A DNA stretch of 64,000 bases from Deinococcus actinosclerus (GCF_001507665.1 NZ_CP013910.1:2665501-2729500); one strand, 5' to 3'; shown: positions 1 through 17,742, counted from the first letter of the stretch. Notes: generated from the sequence alone by a model not told the origin. Program-made: numbers and translations.

Positions 1-528
1 GTGCAGGGTGTCGCGGTCGGTGTCGCTCAGGGCGGCCCAGGTGGGCTCGTCGGGGGCGTCAGCGTGAGCCAGGGCGGGGCTGTCCGCGTGGTGTGCCAGC
101 CAGCGCCCCCGTTCGCCCAGCACGCGGGCGAGGGGGACGCGCAGGCTGCGGTCCTGCGTGGCGAGGGTCAGCAGGCGCGGCAGGTGCAGCGCCGGGACGC
201 GGTAGCCGTGCGCGTGGCACAGGGTCAGCCACTCGTGCAGCAGGGGGCCGCCCAGATGCGGGAGGTGCCGCGCGGCGCGGGCCGGGGCCTCCGGGCGCGG
301 GTCGCTGGGGGCGGGGGTGGGGGCCGGGGCGGGCGGGTCGGGTTGCCGTCCGGCGGTCGCGGCGAGGGTCAGCAGCGCGGCGCGGGCCAGCAGGGTACCT
401 GCCGGGTCGTCCCGGGTGACCCGCGCGGCGGCCTGTCCGGTGGCGTCGGGGCCGGGGGTGGGCAGGGGGGCGCGTTCGATGCCGATCAGCGCGGCGCTCA
501 GGAGGGCCGGGAGGTCAGAAGCCGTCAT
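1..528 (-). CDS. DUF5691 family protein (partial, runs off left edge)
   Basis: Open frame read leftwards from an ATG at 528 with no stop before the window edge, so 176 codons of the N-terminal part are seen. The protein begins MTASDLPALLSAALIGIERA and has a Pro/Ala-rich linker at about residues 60-80 followed by a helical region. The start overlaps the end of the SWIM-domain gene by 14 bases, so the two are co-transcribed and probably translationally coupled. SWIM zinc-finger genes followed by DUF5691 genes are a recurring bacterial pair, often beside MoxR-type AAA and VWA genes (recalled, not searched). Function is unknown. The family call rests on the N-terminal pattern and the neighbour. 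Confidence 0.6.
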   Translation of the reverse strand, partial: MTASDLPALLSAALIGIERAPLPTPGPDATGQAAARVTRDDPAGTLLARAALLTLAATAGRQPDPPAPAPTPAPSDPRPEAPARAARHLPHLGGPLLHEWLTLCHAHGYRVPALHLPRLLTLATQDRSLRVPLARVLGERGRWLAHHADSPALAHADAPDEPTWAALSDTDRDTLH

Positions 529-1861
529 CTTCCCCTCCGTCCAGGGGGTGCAGGGTGCCGTCCTGCACGGCGCATAGCGGGGTGAGGCTCTGCCCGTCCC
601 ATTCGGCGGTGAAGGTCTGCGGGTGCCCGCCACCCAGGGCCAGCAGGGTGAGGCGGGCCGTGTCGCTGCCGCCCAGCAGGAGGCTGCCGCGTGCGTCCCC
701 GGCCCGCCATGGGTCGCCGTCCCGCGTGGGCGGGTGGACCGTGACGGGCCCGAGGTGGTGCGCGGTGCGCTCCAGCCAGGGGTTCAGGGCCAGGGCGGCG
801 CCGTGCGCGTCGAGCAGCCCGTCCAGGGTGACCGGTGCGGGCAGGGGGGCGGGGGCGCTGCGGGTGGCCTCGCCGTCCAGGACGTGCCGCTGGGGGACCG
901 CGCCCTGGGCGGGGCTCAGGCGGGCGCGGACGCTCCCCCCGGCGGGCAGGGCGGGTGGCAGGGGCCAGCCGGGCGCGGCGAAGTCCAGCAGGAGCGCGGT
1001 GGTGCCGCCTTCGTGCAGCCAGCTGCGGCGGGTGCGGACGTGTTCCTCGTCGCTGATGGTGTGGCCCAGCACCAGCCAGCGGGTGTCGGTCCCCCCGGCG
1101 GCGATGGTGGCGGCCTTGTCCAGCGGGAAGCCCAGCGCGGCGCGCAGGTCGGCCTGTTGCGGGGCGCTCAGTGTGTTGCGGCGCGGCCACGCCTCGGTCA
1201 GCAGGTACAGTCGGCCCAGGTGGGCCAGCAGCCGGTCCGGGTGGGGCAGGACTTCGGGGATCATCCGGACCAGTCGCGCGGCGCCGGGCGCCTGGGCGTC
1301 CACGAGGCGGGCGGCCTGGGTGTCCCAGTCGCTGTAGGGTCGCGCGGCGGCCTGGGCCAGTCCGTCCCGGACGAGGTCTTTCAGGAAGGTCTGCAGGGCG
1401 TCTAGGCCCAGGCTGACCTTCTTCTCGCGCGCGGCGCGGCGTTTGGCCTGCGCGGCGGGGTCAGGGCCGCTGCGGGTCTCCCCTGCCGGGTCGGCGTCGG
1501 CGTCGGCGTCGGGTGGAGCGTGCTTCCCGGCCCGGCCGTCCAGCCACGTCCGGATAGCGTCCGGGGTGGGGTCGGTGCCGAAGTGCTGAGGGTGCGATTC
1601 ATGCAGGAGCAGCAGCGCCAGGGCGTGCTTGCAGGGGAACTTGCGGCTGGGGCAGGAGCACTTGAAGGCTGGGGCGTCCGGGCCGCTGTGGTCCACGCCG
1701 GTCAGGTAGGGCCGCGCGCCGCTGCCCTGGCAGTGGCCCCACAGGTGGGTGGGTCCGGCGTGCAGGTCGGGCCAGCGGGCGGGCGTGGCGAGGGTGCGGG
1801 CGCTGGCGGCGCTGCCTGCGTCGGGGGCCAGGGTCAGGATGGGGTCGTGGGTGGGCGTCAT
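515..1861 (-). CDS. SWIM zinc finger family protein
   Basis: 448 aa. A SWIM zinc-binding motif (CxCx6CxH) is seen at residues C68, C70, C77 and H79. It is preceded by the usual region of about 60 residues that contains a conserved HLWG. SWIM domains bind DNA or protein. The rest of the protein is a long Ala/Arg-rich helical region with no enzyme motif I recognise. A charged D/A-rich stretch lies near residues 115-135. The start at 1861 has a GGAAGGATG ribosome-binding region. The gene sits behind its own promoter and palindromic operator and overlaps the downstream DUF5691 gene, so it is the first gene of a short regulated operon that continues beyond the left edge. Confidence 0.75.
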   Translation of the reverse strand: MTPTHDPILTLAPDAGSAASARTLATPARWPDLHAGPTHLWGHCQGSGARPYLTGVDHSGPDAPAFKCSCPSRKFPCKHALALLLLHESHPQHFGTDPTPDAIRTWLDGRAGKHAPPDADADADPAGETRSGPDPAAQAKRRAAREKKVSLGLDALQTFLKDLVRDGLAQAAARPYSDWDTQAARLVDAQAPGAARLVRMIPEVLPHPDRLLAHLGRLYLLTEAWPRRNTLSAPQQADLRAALGFPLDKAATIAAGGTDTRWLVLGHTISDEEHVRTRRSWLHEGGTTALLLDFAAPGWPLPPALPAGGSVRARLSPAQGAVPQRHVLDGEATRSAPAPLPAPVTLDGLLDAHGAALALNPWLERTAHHLGPVTVHPPTRDGDPWRAGDARGSLLLGGSDTARLTLLALGGGHPQTFTAEWDGQSLTPLCAVQDGTLHPLDGGEDDGF

Positions 1862-1879
1862 GGGGCATCCTTCCAGCCG

Positions 1880-1923
1880 TTACGCTGCCAGCGTAATGTA
1901 GTGCATTCCCCCATCCGGCTCAA
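1880..1923 (-). promoter_or_regulatory. Promoter with 17-bp palindromic operator for the SWIM/DUF5691 operon
   Basis: On the minus strand the -35 TTGAGC (1918-1923) and -10 TACATT (1895-1900) are separated by 17 bases. The perfect inverted repeat TTACGCTGCCAGCGTAA (1880-1896, arms of 8 with a 1-base centre) overlaps the last bases of the -10 and the transcription start. This is where a repressor would sit. The form resembles TetR-family operators, but no regulator gene is beside it in the window. The palindrome and hexamers are seen directly; repression is inferred. Confidence 0.65.
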
Positions 1924-1944
1924 GCGCACCCCCCGTCGTCAGAA

Positions 1945-1986
1945 AGGGGCGGGTGGGTCCGGCCTCGACCAGAACCACCCGCCCCT
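1945..1986 (-). terminator. Rho-independent terminator after adk
   Basis: Perfect 12-bp arms, 1945-1956 and 1975-1986 (AGGGGCGGGTGG against its complement), with an 18-base loop. Read on the minus strand, the stem is followed by TTCTG. It closes the secY-adk end of the ribosomal block, 12 bases after the adk stop. Confidence 0.7.
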
Positions 1987-1998
1987 CCCGACTGGCGT

Positions 1999-2592
1999 TT
2001 ACTGCATGCTGCCCAGGATGCGGCCGTAGACCTCATCCATGCTGCCCACACCGTCGATGCGGGTCAGCTGGCCCCGCGCGCTGTAGTAGTCGATCAGCGG
2101 CTGGGTCTGCTCGCGGTAGATGTCCTGGCGGCGGCGGGCCACCTCCTCGGTGTCGTCGCTGCGCACCGCCTCACCGCGCGCGGCGGCCTGCCGGCCCCGG
2201 TCCACGATCCGGTCAATGAGCACCTGATCCGGCACTTCCAGCAGCGGCACGGCACTGACGGGCGCGCCGAGTTCCTCGAGCAGCACGTCCAGTTCCCTCG
2301 CCTGGGCGCTCGTGCGCGGGAAGCCGTCGAAGATGACGCGCACGGCGTCCATGCTGGCCAGCTTGTCGCGGATCAGCGCGATCAGGATGTCGTCCGGCAC
2401 GAGCTGCCCGGCGTCCAGAATGGGCTTGACCTGCTGGCCCAGCTCGGTGCCGCGCGCCACGTGGTCGCGCAGGATGTCGCCGGTGCTGATCTTGACCAGG
2501 TCCTTGTCCTGCGCCAGCCGCTCCGCCTGGGTGCCCTTGCCCGCGCCGGGAGGCCCGAGGAAGATCACGACGTTGTGTTTGGGTTGAGTCAC
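1999..2592 (-). CDS. adk: Adenylate kinase
   Basis: 197 aa. Interconverts ATP + AMP and 2 ADP in the cytoplasm. The P-loop GPPGAGKGT is at residues 13-21, followed by the ISTGD AMP-binding stretch and DGFPRT. The LID segment is the short form without zinc-binding cysteines. The start is taken as GTG at 2592 because GGAGG lies 6 bases before it and the protein then begins MTQPKHNVV; an upstream ATG at 2619 would add nine residues but has no ribosome site. It follows secY, the classical spc-operon order, although a hairpin lies between them. In many bacteria infA-rpmJ-rpsM would follow; here the block ends. Confidence 0.95.
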   Translation of the reverse strand: MTQPKHNVVIFLGPPGAGKGTQAERLAQDKDLVKISTGDILRDHVARGTELGQQVKPILDAGQLVPDDILIALIRDKLASMDAVRVIFDGFPRTSAQARELDVLLEELGAPVSAVPLLEVPDQVLIDRIVDRGRQAAARGEAVRSDDTEEVARRRQDIYREQTQPLIDYYSARGQLTRIDGVGSMDEVYGRILGSMQ

Positions 2593-2614
2593 TGTAGTCC
2601 TCCGTTCACCCTTC

Positions 2615-2620
2615 AGCATA
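2615..2620 (-). promoter_or_regulatory. Possible -10 box for adk
   Basis: Minus-strand TATGCT at 2615-2620 lies 22 bases before the GTG start of adk and downstream of the hairpin that follows secY. No good -35 is visible, so this is only a suggestion that adk can be transcribed apart from secY. Confidence 0.25.
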
Positions 2621-2684
2621 GAGGCTGAAGGTGCCGTTCGCGCGCCCCTGCCCAGGGGGCGGCTGTCCCCAGGGGGGGAACAAG

Positions 2685-2719
2685 AGCCGCGCCGCTTCCA
2701 GACGGGAGGCGGCGCGGTT
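2685..2719 (-). terminator. Hairpin after secY, possible terminator
   Basis: Arms 2685-2695 and 2709-2719 pair over 11 bases (one G-T wobble on the minus strand) around a 13-base loop. Only a weak T-rich tail (CTCTTGTT) follows, so it may be a partial terminator or an mRNA end-stabilising hairpin. Confidence 0.45.
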
Positions 2720-2732
2720 CAGGGCAGCGGGC

Positions 2733-4064
<1,332 letters not shown>

Positions 4065-4523
4065 TTACTCCGCCTTCTCGGCTTCGTTCGCTTCGGGCAG
4101 GATGACTTTGCCGCCGGCCGCTTCCACGGCCTTCACGGCGCCTTCGCTGGCGGCGTCCACGTGAATGGTCACGGCGCGGGCGATCTCGCCGCTGCCGAGC
4201 AGCTTCACGGGGCGGTTCTTGCGGCGCACGAGGCCCGCGAGTTCCAGCACGTTGCGGTCGATGGTGGCGTCCTCGATGTTCGCCAGCTGCGCCAGGTTCA
4301 CGACTTCGAACGTCACGCCGACGTTGTTGAAGCCGCGCTTGGGCAGACGGGCGATCAGGCGGCTACGGCCACCCTCGAAGAAGCTGCCCTTGCCAGCGCC
4401 GCTGCGCGACTTCTGGCCCTTGTGGCCGCGACCGGCGGTCTTGTCGGTGCCACCGGGGCCACGACCGACGCGCTTCTTGGCCTTGCGGCTGCCCGCGTGG
4501 GGCTTGAGTTCGTGAAGTTTCAT
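4065..4523 (-). CDS. rplO: 50S ribosomal protein uL15
   Basis: 152 aa. Starts [20 protein letters not shown], with the Gly/Lys/Arg-rich N-terminal tail that threads into 23S rRNA and a C-terminal globular domain. The ATG overlaps the rpmD stop (ATGA), giving translational coupling. It ends directly before secY. Confidence 0.97.
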   Translation of the reverse strand: MKLHELKPHAGSRKAKKRVGRGPGGTDKTAGRGHKGQKSRSGAGKGSFFEGGRSRLIARLPKRGFNNVGVTFEVVNLAQLANIEDATIDRNVLELAGLVRRKNRPVKLLGSGEIARAVTIHVDAASEGAVKAVEAAGGKVILPEANEAEKAE

Positions 4524-4687
4524 TCTTGCACCTCCAGCAGGTGCTTGACGGTGTTCACCATACCGCGCACGGCGGGGGTGTCACTGACCTCGCGGGTCTG
4601 GCCGATCTTCTTCAGGCCGAGCGCCTGGACGGTCTTCACCTGGTAACCAGGGCGGCCGATGACGCTGCGCTTCAGGGTGATTTTCAC
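4520..4687 (-). CDS. rpmD: 50S ribosomal protein uL30
   Basis: 55 aa. Starts at a GTG (4687-4685) inside the GTGA that also holds the rpsE stop, and ends in the ATGA of rplO. The protein begins [20 protein letters not shown] and contains [20 protein letters not shown], the standard L30 pattern. Its position between rpsE and rplO is the universal spc order. Confidence 0.96.
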   Translation of the reverse strand: MKITLKRSVIGRPGYQVKTVQALGLKKIGQTREVSDTPAVRGMVNTVKHLLEVQE

Positions 4688-5205
4688 TGGGCGCCTCCGG
4701 TGGGCTGCGCCTCGCCGCGCAGGGCACGGACCTGCTTGGCGGTGCGGAGGTTCTTCAGGCCGTCGAACACGGCGTAGGCGACGTTCACCTTGTTGCGGCT
4801 GCCCAGTTCCTTGGACAGCAGGTTGGTGATGCCGGCCAGTTCGGCGATCGAGCGGGGCACGGTGCCCGCGATCACGCCGGTACCGGGGCCTGCGGGCTTG
4901 AGCAGCACGCGGCTGGTGCTGTTCACACCCACGATGTCGTGGGGGATGGTGCCGTTCTCGACGGGCACCTGGATCATGTTCTTGCGGGCGATGCTCTTGG
5001 CCTTCTCGATGGCCACGGGCACTTCTTTCGCCTTGCCGATGCCCATGCCCACGCGGCCGTTGCGGTCGCCCAGGATCACGAGTGCAGCGAAGCGGAAGCG
5101 GCGGCCGCCCTGGTAGGTCTTGCTCGTACGGTTGACGAACAGCATCTTCTCTTCGAATTCGCTGCTTTCGCGGTCCATACGGTCGTTACGTCGGTTAGAA
5201 GTCAA
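4684..5205 (-). CDS. rpsE: 30S ribosomal protein uS5
   Basis: 173 aa. Central small-subunit protein important for decoding accuracy. It contains the [11 protein letters not shown] double-stranded RNA-binding start, [18 protein letters not shown] and the C-terminal S5 fold. I choose TTG at 5205 because GGGAGGG lies about 6 bases before it and the product begins MTSNRRNDR, as I recall for D. radiodurans S5. A GTG at 5211 is only one base from that ribosome site. The start overlaps the rplR stop by 11 bases. Confidence 0.95.
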   Translation of the reverse strand: MTSNRRNDRMDRESSEFEEKMLFVNRTSKTYQGGRRFRFAALVILGDRNGRVGMGIGKAKEVPVAIEKAKSIARKNMIQVPVENGTIPHDIVGVNSTSRVLLKPAGPGTGVIAGTVPRSIAELAGITNLLSKELGSRNKVNVAYAVFDGLKNLRTAKQVRALRGEAQPTGGAQ

Positions 5206-5532
5206 GGCCACCCTCCCGCGCCGCGTCGGCGAGCGCTTTCACGCGTCCGTGGTAGCGGTACTGACCACGGTCAAAAACAACCTTCTTGACGCCCTTGGCC
5301 AGAGCGGCTTCCGCGAGGGCCTTGCCCACGGCGGTGGCGGTGTCGGTCTTGGTGCCCGTCTTGACAGCGGCGCTGCTGGCGGCAGCCACGGTGACGCCTT
5401 TGCTGTCGTCGATGATCTGGGCGTAGATGTGCTTGCTGGAGCGGTACACGCTGAGGCGCAGGCGATCTCCGGCGGCCTGCCGCACTTTGCGGCGGGCGCG
5501 GAGCTTGCGGCGCACGGTCGTCTGGGCAGCCA

Positions 5533-5533
<1 letters not shown>
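5195..5533 (-). CDS. rplR: 50S ribosomal protein uL18
   Basis: 112 aa. 5S rRNA-binding protein. Starts [20 protein letters not shown], with the motif [18 protein letters not shown] and the C-terminal [24 protein letters not shown]. The start shares a base with the rplF stop (TAATG). Confidence 0.97.
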
Positions 5534-6090
<557 letters not shown>

Positions 6091-6183
6091 GGTCTGTCCT
6101 CCTTCTTCCTTAAATTCGGCCTGCCCGCTGTGGGGGCCGAGGTCAGGTGAGACTCGTACGCGCTGGAACCCTGGAAAGGGGGA

Positions 6184-6585
6184 TTACCAGAGAACGCAGA
6201 TGACTTCGCCGCCGACGCCCTGCTTGCGCGCGTCGCGGTCGGCCAGCAGGCCCTTGCTCGTGGAGACCACGGCCAGGCCCAGGCCACGCTGCACGCGGGG
6301 CAGGTTCTCGGCGCTCACGTACGCGCGGCGGCCGGGGCGGCTGATGCGCTCGATGTGCTTGATGACCTGCTCACGCTTGGCGCCGTACTTCAGGGTCAGG
6401 CGCAGCACGTCGAACTTCTGGCCTTCGGGCAGCAGGCGCTCGTAGCTGGCGACGTAGCCTTCGGCCACGAGCAGCTTGGCGAGTTGCTCCTTGAACTTGG
6501 AGGCCGGGACGTCCACGGTCTCCTTGTGGGTGCGCGTCGCGTTGCGGATGCGCGTGAGCATATCGGCGATGGGATCACTCAACAT
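6184..6585 (-). CDS. rpsH: 30S ribosomal protein uS8
   Basis: 133 aa. Binds helix 21 of 16S rRNA and in E. coli represses the spc operon. Starts MLSDPIADMLTRIRNATRTH, the standard S8 opening, after GGAGG four bases upstream. The C-terminus has STSKGLLADRDARKQGVGGE, the rRNA-binding loop. The frame is open farther upstream, but no homology supports it. Unlike most bacteria, it is separated from rpsN by a terminator, a promoter and a leader of about 240 bases. Confidence 0.97.
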   Translation of the reverse strand: MLSDPIADMLTRIRNATRTHKETVDVPASKFKEQLAKLLVAEGYVASYERLLPEGQKFDVLRLTLKYGAKREQVIKHIERISRPGRRAYVSAENLPRVQRGLGLAVVSTSKGLLADRDARKQGVGGEVICVLW

Positions 6586-6831
6586 GTAGCCTCCATGGGC
6601 TGGTGTTGATCCGGGCTGGTTCCCCCTCACGGGGCCTGCTCCCGGCAGGTGGCCCGGCCCCAGGCAAGCTGGCGGTCGGGCGCGGTTCTCCCCAAGTGGA
6701 AGCGGGGGCCACAAGGTGGCGCGTCTCTTCTGTTGGGTCTTCACCACCACCGGACGATGACCTCTCAAGGCGACAGGTTCGTATCCGGGGGGCACTGCGA
6801 CCGCTCCTTTTTCAAGGCACGGCAACTTGGG

Positions 6832-6860
6832 AGTGTATCAGGTCTGTGCCGCGGCCACAA
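6832..6860 (-). promoter_or_regulatory. Internal spc promoter driving rpsH and downstream genes
   Basis: On the minus strand TTGTGG (6855-6860) and TACACT (6832-6837) are separated by exactly 17 bases, just downstream of the terminator that follows rpsN. The start site would be near 6825, leaving a 5' leader of about 240 bases before rpsH (within the gene-free stretch 6586-6926). No gene is seen in that leader. It is long enough for an autoregulatory structure, though I did not recognise one. Confidence 0.6.
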
Positions 6861-6883
6861 GACAGGGCCGCGCGGCGCCACGC

Positions 6884-6910
6884 AAAAGACCTCCCGCGTG
6901 GGGAGGCCTT
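6884..6910 (-). terminator. Rho-independent terminator after rpsN
   Basis: On the minus strand AAGGCCTCCC (6910-6901), a 5-base loop, then GGGAGGTCTT continuing into TTGC, giving a TTTT run. The 10-bp stem has one G-U pair. It lies 17 bases after the rpsN stop, inside what is normally an unbroken operon. Confidence 0.65.
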
Positions 6911-6926
6911 GGGGGGTGTCAGCTGA

Positions 6927-7112
6927 TTACCAGCTGGCTTTCTTCACGCCGGGCAGTTCGCCCTTGTGCGCCATCTCGCGGATGCAGATGCGGCACAGGC
7001 CGAAGAAGCGGTAGTACCCGCGGGCGCGACCGCAGCGGCTGCAGCGGTTGTAGTTCTGCACGGCGAACTTGTGGCCGCGCGCAGCTTTGACGACTTTCGA
7101 GGTGTTAGCCAT
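6927..7112 (-). CDS. rpsN: 30S ribosomal protein uS14 type Z (zinc form)
   Basis: 61 aa, the short zinc-binding form. Cysteines C24, C27, C40 and C43 form two CxxC pairs, in [20 protein letters not shown]. This form is usual in Deinococcus-Thermus. It follows rplE after 13 bases. Confidence 0.97.
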   Translation of the reverse strand: MANTSKVVKAARGHKFAVQNYNRCSRCGRARGYYRFFGLCRICIREMAHKGELPGVKKASW

Positions 7113-7125
7113 TGTTCATCCGTCC

Positions 7126-7665
7126 TTATTTGCGGAAGGGCAGGCCCATGGCTTGCAGGAGCGCGCGGGCTTCTTCGTCCGTCTTCGCGGTGGTCACGAT
7201 GGTGATGTCCATGCCGCGCACCTTGTCGACCATGTCGTAGGTGATTTCGGGGAAGATCAGCTGTTCTTTGATGCCCAGGTTGTAGTTGCCGCGGCCGTCG
7301 AAGGCGTTGGGGTTCACGCCCTTGAAGTCACGGATGCGGGGCAGGCCGATGTTGATCAGCTTTTCGAGGAACACGAACATGCGCTCGCCGCGCAGCGTGA
7401 CCTTGATGCCCACGGGCATGCCCTGGCGCAGCTTGAAGTTGCTGATGCTCTTTTTCGCCTTGGTGACGATGGGCTTTTGCAGGGTGATCAGCGCCAGTTC
7501 CTTGGCGGCCTTGTCGATCGCTTTGGAGTCTTCCTTGGCGCTGCCCAGGCCTTCGTTGACGACGATCTTCTCGATGCGGGGCACGGCCATCACGCTGGAG
7601 TAGCCGAACTGCTGCATCATCGCAGGGCGGACCTGCTCGTTGTACTTGGTTTTCAGTTGCTGCAT
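7126..7665 (-). CDS. rplE: 50S ribosomal protein uL5
   Basis: 179 aa. Contacts 5S rRNA in the central protuberance. Starts [20 protein letters not shown], with [14 protein letters not shown] and the C-terminal [21 protein letters not shown] 95-base spacer with a GC-rich hairpin separates it from rplX. Confidence 0.97.
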   Translation of the reverse strand: MQQLKTKYNEQVRPAMMQQFGYSSVMAVPRIEKIVVNEGLGSAKEDSKAIDKAAKELALITLQKPIVTKAKKSISNFKLRQGMPVGIKVTLRGERMFVFLEKLINIGLPRIRDFKGVNPNAFDGRGNYNLGIKEQLIFPEITYDMVDKVRGMDITIVTTAKTDEEARALLQAMGLPFRK

Positions 7666-7707
7666 GGTGGGTTCCTTCGAGCGGTCTCCCAGTTTTTCAG
7701 AGAGCGC

Positions 7708-7753
7708 CGCTCAGGCCGCCGCGTGCCCACCGGGGGGTGGTGGGCGGCGGCCC
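7708..7753. repeat. GC-rich hairpin between rplX and rplE
   Basis: The plus-strand run GGCCGCCGCGTGCCCACC is followed, after a G-rich loop, by GGTGGGCGGCGGCC, an imperfect stem of about 14 bp. No T run follows on the minus strand, so it looks like an mRNA processing or stability element rather than a terminator. Confidence 0.4.
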
Positions 7754-7760
7754 GGAGTGG

Positions 7761-8508
<748 letters not shown>

Positions 8509-8512
<4 letters not shown>

Positions 8513-8793
8513 GCGTTACCCCCTTCGGTTTCCACGGCGGTGGTTTCGATGCCGCGGGGACGCTCGACCAGCTTGGTGACCTTCCAGGTCTTGGTCTTGC
8601 TGATGGGGCGCACGGCGATGATCTCGACGCGGTCACCGATCTTGTACTCGTTGTTCTCGTCGTGCGCAGCGTATTTGTGGCTGCGGGTCACGACCTTGCC
8701 GTACAGGGGGTGAGCGAACTTGCGCTCGACCTTCACGCTGACGGTCTTGTCGGCCTTGTCGCTGACGACGACGCCGGTAAAGGTCTTCTTCAT
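8509..8793 (-). CDS. rpsQ: 30S ribosomal protein uS17
   Basis: 94 aa. OB-fold primary 16S binder. Has [20 protein letters not shown] and [24 protein letters not shown] overlap with the rpmC stop. Confidence 0.97.
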
Positions 8794-8976
8794 GCCTGCT
8801 CCCCTTTGCTCAGCTCGGCCTGGACGGTGTTGAGCTGGGCCACTTCACGGCGGAGCTGCTTGACGCGGTGGGGCTGGGCGAGGTTGCCCACGGCCGCCTG
8901 GAAGCGCAGCTCCATCAGTTCCTTCTTGCGGCTTTCGATTTCCTTGGCGAAATCGGCGGCCTGCAGGTTACGCATA

Positions 8977-8990
<14 letters not shown>
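8790..8990 (-). CDS. rpmC: 50S ribosomal protein uL29
   Basis: 66 aa, the small two-helix protein at the peptide exit. Starts [20 protein letters not shown], with [20 protein letters not shown]. The start lies inside the end of rplP (14-base overlap). Confidence 0.96.
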
Positions 8991-9401
<411 letters not shown>

Positions 9402-9402
<1 letters not shown>

Positions 9403-10147
9403 CACTCACCTCCGGGGCGGCGCCGCGCGGCGGGGCGGCGGCGGTTGGGGCGATCGCCGTCTTCGCGGCGGCGCTCGTCGTTGCGGCGCTGGGGACGGGC
9501 GTAGGTTTCGGTCTTGCCGCCGATGACTTCACCGGTGAAGACCATGACCTTGATGCCCAGCGAGCCGTAAGTGGTCTCGGCGCGGGCGGTGCCGTAGTCG
9601 ATGTCGGCGCGCAGGGTGTGCAGGGGCACGCGGCCTTCGCGGACCATCTCGGTGCGGGCCTGCTCGGCCCCGCCGAGGCGGCCGGAGAGGATGATCTTGA
9701 CACCGCGGGCGCCGGATTCCATCACGCGCTGGGCGGCCTGCTTCATGGCGCGGCGGAACGCGAAGCGGCGTTCGATCTGCTCGGCGATGCGCAGGGCGAC
9801 CAGGGGCGCGCTGATGTTGGGGTTGGGGATCTCGGCGACGTTCACAGCGACGGTGCCGGCGGACACGAGGCGCTCGATGTCCTGGCGGAGTTCCTTGATG
9901 GACTCGCCGCCCTTGCCGATCACGATGCCGGGTTTCGCGGCGCTGATGATCACGTTGACCTGCTGGCCGGCGCGCTCGATCTCGATGCGCGCGATGCCGG
10001 CGGCGTTCAGTTTGCGCTGAACGAGCTTGCGGATCTTCTCGTCTTCTTTCAGCAGGCCGGCGTACTGCTTCTTGCCGGCGTACCAGCGGCTGTTCCACGT
10101 GCGGGTGATGCCCAGGCGGAAGCCGTTCGGGTTGATCTTGTTACCCA

Positions 10148-10148
<1 letters not shown>
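9402..10148 (-). CDS. rpsC: 30S ribosomal protein uS3
   Basis: 248 aa. mRNA-entry-channel protein. Starts [20 protein letters not shown]. The KH domain [17 protein letters not shown] is near residue 75, and the C-terminal S3 domain has [18 protein letters not shown] highly basic Arg-rich tail extends from about residue 215. TAATG overlap with rplV. Confidence 0.97.
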
Positions 10149-10830
<682 letters not shown>

Positions 10831-10843
10831 GTCCTACCCTCCC

Positions 10844-13524
<2,681 letters not shown>

Positions 13525-13529
13525 GTCTA

Positions 13530-14746
<1,217 letters not shown>

Positions 14747-14970
14747 GTTCTTACTCCCTCCAAGAGGTGGATCTGCACGCAAAAGCGGCCCTTTGATCGG
14801 GGCTCCCCCGCGCATGTCGCAGGGTTCTGATGGTGCTGAACCACATTGGGTTGATTCTCGCCAGGGTAGTGTCCCACCGTGCTGGCCACGCTACGCCGCC
14901 TCTGCGCCCTGCGCCGGCGGTGGGTTAGGCCGCGGGGCAGTGCCGTGAGTCCACGGCGTACCGAAGAAGT

Positions 14971-14999
14971 ATGTTACAGGATCACCTATCAAAGGGCAA
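14971..14999 (-). promoter_or_regulatory. Promoter for tuf and the S10 genes
   Basis: On the minus strand TTGCCC (14994-14999) and TAACAT (14971-14976) are separated by 17 bases. The start would be near 14964, giving a leader of about 218 bases before tuf. The gene-free stretch 14747-15111 holds this promoter, the upstream hairpin at 15065 and, in the leader, a perfect 6-bp hairpin (14942-14957). No coding sequence is apparent there. Confidence 0.65.
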
Positions 15000-15064
15000 G
15001 TGGGGATGAAGAGGTGGGTCATCCTGGGAAATTCCCGCCCAGCGGGCTACCGGCCCCAGATAGC

Positions 15065-15097
15065 AGCGGTCTGTCACGTGATGCGTGACAGACCGCT
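15065..15097 (-). terminator. Hairpin after the membrane protein gene
   Basis: Perfect 14-bp arms AGCGGTCTGTCACG (15065-15078) and its complement (15084-15097) around a 5-base loop, 15 bases after the stop of the minus-strand gene at 15112. There is no T run, so it is a strong hairpin that may stop transcription or protect the 3' end. Confidence 0.55.
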
Positions 15098-15111
15098 CGG
15101 GAACTGATGGG

Positions 15112-15540
15112 TCAGCGGCGGGTGTAGGCCACCACCTGCTTGTCGAACGCCCCGATGAGCATCACGATGCCCAGAATAGTGAAGATGGGGGGAATCAGCA
15201 GGCTGAACACACCCAGGACGATGCTGGAGACACGCCCCCAGTTGCGCCCCTCCAGAACAGCCCGGCGGGTGTAGTACACCCACAGGATCTGGACCATGGT
15301 CAGCACGAACGAGATCCACAGGGCCGTCTGGACCTGCGCGGGCGTCACGGTCAGGTCTGGGACGCCCATCTGCCGGACCATCTCGCCCGTCGTGTCGGTC
15401 AGGGTGGGTCCGGCGAACGGCAGGAACAGCAGGGTGATCGCCGAGTAGATCAGGTTGATCATCAGCGGCACGGTCAGGAAACCGATCCGGGGGGGAAGCG
15501 GTCCGCTCGGGGCAGCCGGGTTGGGGGTGGGCACCGTCAT
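15112..15540 (-). CDS. Small membrane protein between fusA and tuf, function unknown
   Basis: 142 aa. A Pro-rich N-terminus of about 20 residues is followed by three or four hydrophobic segments: about residues 20-45, 75-90, and 103-132 (two back to back). I do not recognise a family. It lies between fusA and tuf, separated from fusA by a strong terminator and followed by a strong hairpin, so it is probably its own transcription unit inserted into the str operon. Start ATG 15540; no good ribosome site is visible. Confidence 0.65.
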   Translation of the reverse strand: MTVPTPNPAAPSGPLPPRIGFLTVPLMINLIYSAITLLFLPFAGPTLTDTTGEMVRQMGVPDLTVTPAQVQTALWISFVLTMVQILWVYYTRRAVLEGRNWGRVSSIVLGVFSLLIPPIFTILGIVMLIGAFDKQVVAYTRR

Positions 15541-15582
15541 GGACGCAGCTTAGCGTGCGCGCCCTCTTGTCTGCCTGAAGCG

Positions 15583-15617
15583 AAAAAAGAGGAAGCCCCC
15601 GCAGTGGGGGCTTCCTC
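15583..15617 (-). terminator. Rho-independent terminator after fusA
   Basis: Perfect 12-bp arms GAGGAAGCCCCC (15589-15600) and its complement (15606-15617), 5-base loop, followed on the minus strand by six T (15588-15583). It is the best terminator in the window and separates fusA from the tuf-S10 genes. Confidence 0.9.
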
Positions 15618-15648
15618 CGGCGTCACCCCGGTGCGGGGCGAGGCGGGT

Positions 15649-17742
<2,094 letters not shown>

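Noticed and set aside
6586..6825. Upstream extension of rpsH (open frame to 6825)
   Set aside because: S8 proteins start at MLSDPIADML, which has GGAGG before it; the extension is Pro/Arg-rich noise.
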